DNA of 17,819 bases from Acholeplasma sp. CAG:878 (GTDB taxonomy: Bacteria > Bacillota_I > Bacilli_A > RF39 > UBA660). The notes beneath the pieces are model-generated. The model was not told where the DNA came from. It ran no database searches and was given only the letters and a program-made list of their open reading frames with translations. Numbering within the stretch: the first letter of the stretch is position 1; each line of letters opens with the position of its first letter. This document shows, piece after piece, positions 13,276 to 17,819 of the stretch. A program made the translations under genes and the position numbers. The stretch spans positions 1-17,819 of the forward strand of contig HF989920.1 of assembly GCA_000432255.1 (NCBI GenBank), read 5' to 3'.

Positions 13276-13778
13276 ATTTAATAAATCGAGATACTGGTCC
13301 TGCTGGTACTGGAATTCAAATTTTAGGAACATATGAAAACGAAGAAGAATTAAGACTTGAACATCCAACTGGAGTTGTAGGAGATTGTTATATGGTTAAT
13401 AATTCTTTATATGTATGGGATAAAAATATTAATGATTGGCACAAATCAGCAAATATTGAAGGTCCTATTGGTCCAAAAGGGGATAGAGGTCCTCAAGGTT
13501 CACTGGACCCTACTTCTTATAATGCTGTTTGTTTCGTTAGTTTTAAAGACTCTAATAGTACAGGTACATCAACAATTACTACTACTAACGAAAAAATTAG
13601 TGATATGGAATTTATACTAAATAAAGGTAATACTAGTGATATGAACTTTTCAGAAGTTAATTTTGCTGATATTTATGCTGATAGAAATCTAGAAGTTAGA
13701 ACAGAGATAACTGGTGATAATTCTAGTAATGTTTCTTTTTCGATGATTAATGTTATTTTAAAAAGTTATAAGTTATAA
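13263..13778 (+). pseudogene. 3' part of the split collagen-like gene
   Basis: Open frame whose first ten codons (MEFLDLINRD) are element sequence overlapping the end of the recombinase; from 13293 onward it is the rest of the collagen-like protein: TGPAGTG, then ILGTYENEEELRLEHPTG, GDCYMVNNSLYVWD, NIEGPIGPKGDRGPQG, and a C-terminal domain of about 90 residues with many Ser/Thr/Asn. The order (GXY, ILGxY...EHPxG, LYVW, GXY, terminal domain) matches the intact neighbour at 13827-14666. The ATG at 13263 has no ribosome site, so this part is probably not translated independently. Joined to the 5' fragment at TACTGGT it would give 195 residues. Confidence 0.75.
13292..13298 (+). repeat. Right attachment-site core (TACTGGT)
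   Basis: Second copy of the 7-bp sequence found at 11199-11205. To its left is element DNA (AATCGAGA), to its right host codons for Pro-Ala-Gly. The predicted circular junction, AATCGAGATACTGGTAGATT, has short inverted flanks AATC and GATT around the core. Confidence 0.65.
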
Positions 13779-13792
13779 ATCTAACTCATTTT

Positions 13793-13823
13793 AAAAATGA
13801 AACCAAATTCTGGTTTCATTTTT
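13793..13823. terminator. Bidirectional terminator between the two collagen-like genes
   Basis: A 13-bp perfect stem, AAAAATGAAACCA (13793-13805) and TGGTTTCATTTTT (13811-13823), with a five-base loop and A/T runs on both sides; it lies between two convergent genes. Confidence 0.88.
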
Positions 13824-13826
13824 TGT

Positions 13827-14666
13827 TTAAGCTTTTCCTAAATATTCTATAACCATAGTGACAAGTGGATTACTGAAATAAGAAATTGAATTTATATTTT
13901 TTATATCCGGCGAATGTAAAAAAATCGGTTGTTTACTTAAATTAGATAATTCGTAACTACTATTTATATTTGCAACTGATATAATTCCTTGAGCAACTAA
14001 TTCAACTGCTTCGCCATTAAACACCCATTCTCCAACGCCAACATAAGCATTGTCAAAACCTGTTTGTTTAAATCCAATTGATACAATATCTTTAGTAGGA
14101 TCAAAATCAACTTGTTCTACTTTTGGATATGCCGATACTGTAAAACCAATTTTATAATATCCAATTTCGTTAAATTTTATTGTATCTGAATCTAATGTTA
14201 TTAAATCAGTTACATCAAGTTCAACTCGTCCAAGCGGTAGTTTTTCACCAGATTTTACTTCTATACCATCTATGTTTTTTCCATCATTGAATTTTACAAT
14301 ATATGCCGTTCTTATTTGACTAGGGCCAACCGGTCCTATATCTCCCTTAGGCCCTTTAATTTGACCTACATTCACCCATTTTTGCTCATTTTCAGACCAA
14401 ACATATAAATCGCCATCAATTAAGTATGAATCACCGATTTTTCCTATTGGGTGTTCTTTTATTAAATCATCATATTGGTCATAAGAGCCTAATATATTAA
14501 CACTTGTTCCATCTTTTCCTTTAATACCTTGTTCTCCTTTTGGTCCTGCTGGTCCTATATCGCCTTTGGGTCCCGGCAATCCTCTTGGTCCTGGTGGTCC
14601 AAAAACACACTTTGGTTTGCATTTTTGATCGTGTTCTATTTTTTTAAATATTTTGTCATAGTTCAT
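13827..14666 (-). CDS. Collagen-like protein with C1q/TNF-like C-terminal domain
   Basis: Surface or spore-coat type collagen-like protein of 279 aa. A short N-terminal segment with CKPKC (16-20) precedes GXY repeats (about 23-51: GPPGPRGLPGPKGD and GPAGPKGEQG), an ILGSYDQYDDL...EHPIGKIGDSYLI module ending in DLYVW, a second short GXY stretch (GPKGDIGPVGP), and a C-terminal domain of about 145 residues with beta-strand patterns like those of C1q/TNF or BclA C-terminal domains (EIGYYKIGFTVSAYP, EYLGKA at the end). Such proteins trimerise and are displayed on cells or exosporia. The frame could start at 14711, but AAGGAGGTG seven bases before the ATG at 14666 decides the start. It is a homologue of the split gene and converges on it. 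Confidence 0.85.
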   Translation of the reverse strand: MNYDKIFKKIEHDQKCKPKCVFGPPGPRGLPGPKGDIGPAGPKGEQGIKGKDGTSVNILGSYDQYDDLIKEHPIGKIGDSYLIDGDLYVWSENEQKWVNVGQIKGPKGDIGPVGPSQIRTAYIVKFNDGKNIDGIEVKSGEKLPLGRVELDVTDLITLDSDTIKFNEIGYYKIGFTVSAYPKVEQVDFDPTKDIVSIGFKQTGFDNAYVGVGEWVFNGEAVELVAQGIISVANINSSYELSNLSKQPIFLHSPDIKNINSISYFSNPLVTMVIEYLGKA

Positions 14667-14731
14667 CTTATACACCTCCTTTAATAGAATATGTATAATA
14701 TTTACTTTCATAAATTATATTTATCTAAAAA

Positions 14732-14761
14732 AACATTTTATAAATATAACATTTTATAAAT
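14732..14761. repeat. Direct repeat of AACATTTTATAAAT upstream of collagen-like gene
   Basis: AACATTTTATAAAT occurs at 14732-14745 and 14748-14761 (period 16). On the sense strand of the collagen-like gene it reads TAAAATGTT; the same TAAAATGTTTT stands before the split collagen-like gene (11076-11086), and a related TATAATGTTTT forms the arms of the XRE operator. It may be a shared regulatory site. Confidence 0.5.
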
Positions 14762-14804
14762 TATTTAATTTTTTGTATTTTAAAAAACTAGTTTTCTTTT
14801 GAAT

Positions 14805-15137
14805 TTAAATTTTTTTATCTAATTCTTCTTTTAAAACATTGTAAACACATGAATAACTTCTTCTTCCATAAAACTTACAAAATCTTCTAATACTAACTGT
14901 ACTTCTTTTATAAAGATTTACGATATAATCTTTTTCTTTTTGCGTTAATTTATTAACTGGTTCCCTATTTTTATTGCCATGTGTTAAATTAAAATTATTA
15001 TCTAGTATTTCTTTTTTTAATTTTAAAATATATTTTTCATGATAACCAGTAATATTAGCTATTTCTTTATATGTCAAAAATGTGTCATTATTTAATTTAT
15101 CATTAATTAATTTGTAAGCATACTCTTTCTTATTCAT
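14805..15137 (-). CDS. Helix-turn-helix protein resembling a transposase N-terminus
   Basis: A 110-aa DNA-binding-type protein. Residues from about 20 contain TYKEIANITGYHEKYILKLKKEIL, a helix-turn-helix, followed by HGNKNREP and LTQKEKDYIVNLY, the linker and second helical segment typical of the N-terminus of IS481/ISNCY-like transposases, then IRRFCKFYGRRSYSCVYNVL. There is no rve (DDE) catalytic domain and no room for one before the next gene, so it is either a truncated transposase or a domesticated regulator. The intact frame, own promoter (15154-15182) and GGTG ribosome site favour a functional small protein. The longer frame begins at 15182 but those codons cover the promoter, so ATG 15137 is chosen. 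Confidence 0.65.
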   Translation of the reverse strand: MNKKEYAYKLINDKLNNDTFLTYKEIANITGYHEKYILKLKKEILDNNFNLTHGNKNREPVNKLTQKEKDYIVNLYKRSTVSIRRFCKFYGRRSYSCVYNVLKEELDKKI

Positions 15138-15153
15138 TTTATTCACCATATAT

Positions 15154-15182
15154 AATATAACACAAAAGTAATATTTTTGCAA
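15154..15182 (-). promoter_or_regulatory. Promoter of the HTH gene, overlapping the upstream terminator
   Basis: Minus-strand TTGCAA (15177-15182), 17-base spacer, TATATT (15154-15159) with a TG extension. The -35 lies in the loop and inner stem of the terminator of the preceding gene. Confidence 0.6.
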
Positions 15183-15193
15183 AATATTACTTT
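15165..15193 (-). terminator. Terminator of the RNB exoribonuclease gene
   Basis: A 13-bp stem (15165-15177 with 15181-15193) around a three-base loop, followed on the minus strand by TTTTGTG. The stop codon of the exoribonuclease lies in the stem. Confidence 0.75.
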
Positions 15194-16998
15194 AAAAATG
15201 TCTTTACTCTCTCATATTCTCTTTGAAATTGTAAATTGTCTTCAATCCTTTGATTAGCATATTCACATTGTTCTAAAATGCGTTTTACCCAGTATATTTC
15301 TTTCTCTTTAGTTGGTTTACTAAACACAAAATCATAGTGAAGTTGTTGAACTGTTGTATCGGAATATCTTCTTAATGCTGAACCACAATGAGCATATGCT
15401 TTTTTAGATAATCCAAAATGTCCTATATTGTTTAATGAATAAAAAGCTCTTGGATACAAGTTAATTAATCCGTCAGCTATTTTCATATATGTTGCTTTAT
15501 CAGTATAATCTTGCTCTATTCTTCTCTTTAATCTCAATAATTGTTCATATTCTTCAGTTGTATCAGGTGTAGGATGATTTCTAAATATAAATGGATAACC
15601 ATTTGTTACATAATAATTTGCAACTAATGATTGATATAATATAGCAAACTCTTCGTTTATTGATTCAGATTGAGTTAATAATCTATTGTTTCCATGAATT
15701 ATTTTTTTTGCTTCATAATATAATGTCCTATCTGGAGAGGTTCTTTTTAATATCTCTGCTGCTTCACTTAATAGTAATAATGTTTCATCTTGTTTTGTAA
15801 GACCACCGCTTTTTAATATTTGGTTTGCTTCATCATAACTCATACTTCTGTTTATAATTGCTTTTGTTGGTCTAAAACTAAAGTTATCAACACTACCATC
15901 ACTATATAAGTCAAATTCATAACATATAACATTTTTAATACTATGAGTATTTAGTGATAATAATTCATGTGATATTTCTTCGGGGTATAAAGTAATTTCA
16001 ACATCTGATAAATATAGTGTTTCTTGTCTACTTCTTGCCTCTAAGTCAATAGTTGAATCTTTTCTTATGACACTTGGAACATCAGCATTATAAACCCTTA
16101 CATGATAGTGGTCGTCTATTTTTTCAATACTAATCGCATCATCTTTATCTAGGCAACCAACTGGGTCAATAGCAACTATATACTCTTTTGGTATACTTTC
16201 TAGTTGTTTCATAACATCATTACTAAAAGTTGTTGAAACACCGTATTTATTTTTAATTAAATCAATATTTTCAGATGTAATTTCAGCATTAGTTAACCCA
16301 TTTATAATTCCTTGATAAAAACTTTTCTTTCTTGTATAATCTTTAGAATCAAAAGATAATTCATCAATTCTTTTATTTATTAAATCACAATATTCTTGAA
16401 TTTCCTCACTTGACAAACTAAAACTACTTGAATTTATAAATTCTAATATAATAGAATTAAAATATGTAACATTAGGATTGTTTATATCATCGTAACTTAA
16501 TAATTTATCAATCATTTCTAAGACAATATGTTTGCCATTGTTATATGTATTAACATATCTAGGTGTTAGATTAATAGTTTGTTTTAAATATGGAATAGAT
16601 TTTATTTTATAAATTAATGTACTTATAAAATCATAATCTGTTTTTCCGTTTACATTTCTTATTTTAGTTATTAACACTTTACTAAATTCCTCTAATTTAG
16701 GTAAAATTGTATTTTTAAATAAAAAATCTTCTTTTTTTGCTTTTTTAATTATGCTTTCTAGACTACTTGCTATTTTATTTATATTATAACTTTCATTAAA
16801 TAAATTCATATATGTTTCAAATAGGTTATCCAAATAAATTTCATTATATTCACTATTTATGAATATTAAAAAACTTGATTGAATTATTCTAATGTAATCT
16901 TGTTCATTAAACAATGTTTTTAATTCTTCTAGTGTAAGTGGTTTCTCCTTTAATAATAAATATACTTTGTAACCATTTGATTGTTCATATATTTTCAT
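15187..16998 (-). CDS. RNB-domain exoribonuclease (RNase II/R family)
   Basis: 3'-5' exoribonuclease family protein of 603 aa. The RNB catalytic domain spans about 270-575: AIDPVGCLDKDDAIS carries the acidic metal ligands Asp278, Asp284, Asp286 and Asp287; DLEARSRQETLYL, then EEFAILYQSLVANYYV, RNHPTPD, and YAHCGSALRRYSD follow. The last differs from the usual HFTSPIRRYxD but keeps the two arginines. No cold-shock domains are recognisable in the N-terminal 250 residues (helical, unfamiliar), and the protein ends soon after the RNB domain, so the C-terminal S1 domain of RNase II/R is missing. Start ATG with GAGGGGTG before it, and a promoter TTTACT-17-TATAAT. It is likely active but with an unusual RNA-recruitment arrangement. 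Confidence 0.85.
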   Translation of the reverse strand: MKIYEQSNGYKVYLLLKEKPLTLEELKTLFNEQDYIRIIQSSFLIFINSEYNEIYLDNLFETYMNLFNESYNINKIASSLESIIKKAKKEDFLFKNTILPKLEEFSKVLITKIRNVNGKTDYDFISTLIYKIKSIPYLKQTINLTPRYVNTYNNGKHIVLEMIDKLLSYDDINNPNVTYFNSIILEFINSSSFSLSSEEIQEYCDLINKRIDELSFDSKDYTRKKSFYQGIINGLTNAEITSENIDLIKNKYGVSTTFSNDVMKQLESIPKEYIVAIDPVGCLDKDDAISIEKIDDHYHVRVYNADVPSVIRKDSTIDLEARSRQETLYLSDVEITLYPEEISHELLSLNTHSIKNVICYEFDLYSDGSVDNFSFRPTKAIINRSMSYDEANQILKSGGLTKQDETLLLLSEAAEILKRTSPDRTLYYEAKKIIHGNNRLLTQSESINEEFAILYQSLVANYYVTNGYPFIFRNHPTPDTTEEYEQLLRLKRRIEQDYTDKATYMKIADGLINLYPRAFYSLNNIGHFGLSKKAYAHCGSALRRYSDTTVQQLHYDFVFSKPTKEKEIYWVKRILEQCEYANQRIEDNLQFQREYERVKTFLK

Positions 16999-17026
16999 AT
17001 TAACACCCCTCTAAATATTGGTTATT

Positions 17027-17055
17027 ATTATAATATAATTATTCTAATAAGTAAA
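17027..17055 (-). promoter_or_regulatory. Promoter of the RNB exoribonuclease gene
   Basis: Minus-strand TTTACT (17050-17055), 17-base spacer, TATAAT (17027-17032), about 28 bases before the ATG. Confidence 0.65.
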
Positions 17056-17112
17056 GAAAAATATTTTAATTTGAAATTTACACATCATATTATACATCAT
17101 CTATCAAATATA

Positions 17113-17157
17113 AAAACTGATAAAAATTATCAACTTTTAACTTTGACATTTTTATCA
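17113..17157 (-). terminator. Possible terminator after the SUMF1-like gene
   Basis: TGATAAAAAT (17118-17127 on the plus strand) and its complement ATTTTTATCA (17148-17157) form a 10-bp stem; on the minus strand the stem is followed by GTTTTTAT. The 20-base loop is long and the stem is weak, so confidence is moderate. The rest of 16999-17232 holds no gene. Confidence 0.4.
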
Positions 17158-17232
17158 ATTTTATTTTAACGTTTATATCAGTCTATTTTTTTAATTAATT
17201 AACCACGTCAGACACAGTTAAGTGAAAAGGGT

Positions 17233-17412
17233 CTACTGAGCAGACAACACAGCACGAGCCGAGAGGCTACTGAGGCCATTACCATAGGTGAGGCTGAAGC
17301 TGAACACTCCTGCATAAGTACCACTGCTATAGATGCCCCCGCGAATGAACCAAGAGTTGCTAGAGTACGGGAAGTACGCGTAATCTGAATACCATCCGCC
17401 ACCCCAAGTTTC
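17233..17412 (-). repeat. Second, out-of-frame terminal module (cassette B)
   Basis: In the minus frame ending at 17233 this encodes ETWGGGWYSDYAYF, then SWFIRGG, GTYAGVFSF and SARAVLSAQ stop. It aligns without gaps over 51 residues, from GWY to SARAVL, with the module at 17413-17575 but has its own reading frame. It begins with the same GAAAC as the first module. About 55-60% G+C (36 of 60 bases in 17401-17460 are G or C). Confidence 0.7.
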
Positions 17413-17575
17413 TAAGAACGGCGCGGGCAGAAGGGTTGTAACAGTCAGCGCCCCCGCAGTTGTCGAAGGCAAACAATCCTGCATAAGTATCAGAAGCGTT
17501 GTCGCCACCACGACCGTACCAAGTGAAACTTGAATCCAGGAAGCCCGTGGAATCTCCGTACCATCCACTTGTTTC
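17413..17575 (-). repeat. First terminal module (cassette A), in frame with the gene
   Basis: From GAAAC (17575-17571) to the next GAAAC (17412-17408) is 163 bases, one more than a multiple of three, which is why the second copy is out of frame. The module encodes ETSGWYGDSTGF through SARAVLR. The fixed positions shared with cassette B are GWY, D, F, SS, W, RGG, TYAG, F, F and SARAVL; the positions between them differ almost everywhere. Confidence 0.65.
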
Positions 17576-17819
17576 CGTTGTCGCATCTCCTGTTTTTCCT
17601 GTGCTACTTGTATATTTATCGTAATATTTTGCCGCTGGCATTGAACTAAATCCTGCCATACTTATAATATCATTATAATTACCCATTACACTTTCAACAG
17701 CTCCACCACTCATATCATATACTCCATAGATATTTCCGGTTGTTGATTGGGAACTACTCGAATAGAATGCGTTACTTGAGTTTTTCATGTTACCCATTAC
17801 ATATTCCCAAGCACCGCCA

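Larger units (their letters stand above)
11200..13298 (+). mobile_element. 2,093-bp integrase-only element inserted in a collagen-like gene
   Basis: The segment between the two TACTGGT copies carries only a 30-aa ORF and a large serine recombinase, both in the orientation of the host gene. Host sequence to the left ends in GGTCCTACTGGT (Gly-Pro-Thr-Gly) and to the right continues CCTGCTGGTACTGGA (Pro-Ala-Gly-Thr-Gly). Joining them gives an uninterrupted GPTGPAGTG frame. The element size is 2,093 bp if the crossover lies in the 7-bp repeat; a second partial match, TACTGG at 13306-13311, would also keep the frame and shift the boundary by 14-15 bases. No transposase, terminal inverted repeats or target duplication longer than the core were seen. 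Confidence 0.75.
17233..17819 (-). pseudogene. 3' end of a SUMF1/C-type-lectin-like secreted protein gene with duplicated, frameshifted end
   Basis: Partial gene: the frame is open to the window edge (upstream codons read GGAWEYVMGN), so the N-terminus lies beyond 17819. The text NIYGVYDMSGGAVESVMGNYND, SAGFSSMPAAKYYD-like and ETSGWYGDSTGF...RGG...TYAGLFAF...SARAVL is the pattern of FGE-sulfatase/SUMF1-like or C-type-lectin-like surface proteins, in which GGxWExVxGN is a conserved core and the segment from GWY to the end is the variable face. After the first SARAVL (about 17416) the frame runs out of phase through a second copy of the same terminal module and stops at 17360; the second copy is open only in another frame, ending at 17233. 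The last 350 bases are far richer in G+C than everything around them. It could be a real gene with a silent spare end, a frameshifted duplication, or an assembly error. Family assignment is from motifs only. Confidence 0.6.

Noticed and set aside
11200..13298. Classical transposon or prophage
   Set aside because: No terminal inverted repeats, target duplication beyond the 7-bp core, transposase or structural phage genes; only a recombinase and one tiny ORF.
13263..13778. The 171-codon frame as an independent gene starting at 13263
   Set aside because: No ribosome site, and its first codons overlap the recombinase and are not collagen-like; it is better read as the 3' part of the split gene.
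14667..14711. Longer N-terminus of the second collagen-like protein
   Set aside because: The AAGGAGGTG site would be inside the coding region; it is correctly spaced for the ATG at 14666.
17233..17819. Calling the right end a diversity-generating retroelement
   Set aside because: No reverse transcriptase or template repeat is in the window, and the two modules also differ at silent positions in fixed residues, so the call would go beyond the evidence.

Overview
The window is a very AT-rich (most stretches look like 20-30% G+C), gene-dense piece of chromosome. TGA is used as a stop (rnfD/G and a 30-codon ORF both end in TGA), so the genetic code is standard and Mycoplasma-type code can be excluded. 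Shine-Dalgarno sequences (AGGAGG, GGTGAT), TTG/GTG starts, extended -10 promoters, collagen-like GXY proteins, an EndA-like nuclease and a membrane-anchored XRE regulator all point to a low-G+C Bacillota, probably an uncultured gut-type lineage of Bacilli/Mollicutes-like affinity. This is inference; no rRNA is present.

Left part (1-5.9 kb, minus strand): an rnfC-rnfDG-rnfE-rnfA operon for a membrane ion-pumping electron-transfer complex. RnfD and RnfG are one polypeptide, and three of the four membrane cysteines that normally hold the iron centre of RnfA/RnfE appear to be missing. Upstream lie a small CxxC ORF with a 23-bp, four-copy tandem repeat in front of it, and uvrC. yigZ starts divergently from uvrC with a promoter placed so that the mRNA should be leaderless.

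Middle (6.4-11 kb, minus strand): a coupled EndA-like nuclease plus type IV pilin/Ig-domain gene (again a predicted leaderless start), an unknown 130-aa protein behind a leader with competing hairpins, a beta-helix surface protein, a membrane-anchored thioredoxin-fold protein, and a membrane-anchored XRE regulator. Most are single-gene units separated by compact terminators and promoters.

Right part (11-15.2 kb): the most interesting locus. A collagen-like gene (plus strand) is split by a 2,093-bp element that carries a 30-aa ORF coupled to a 640-aa large serine recombinase. A 7-bp direct repeat (TACTGGT) sits at both edges, inside Gly-Pro-Thr-Gly codons of the host gene. Recombination there would restore one uninterrupted 195-aa collagen-like reading frame. 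The recombinase lies in the same orientation as the split gene and appears to depend on its promoter, which faces the XRE regulator across a 15-bp inverted repeat. A second, intact collagen-like gene converges on it, followed by a short HTH protein resembling the N-terminus of a transposase.

Right end (15.2-17.8 kb, minus strand): an RNB-domain exoribonuclease, then the 3' end of a gene for a SUMF1/C-type-lectin-like protein (its 5' part is outside the window). Its end consists of two tandem, out-of-frame, diverged copies of the same roughly 51-residue terminal module, in DNA of abruptly higher G+C. This looks like a variable 3' end with a second silent cassette, or a diversity-generating target, or an assembly artefact in a hypervariable gene.
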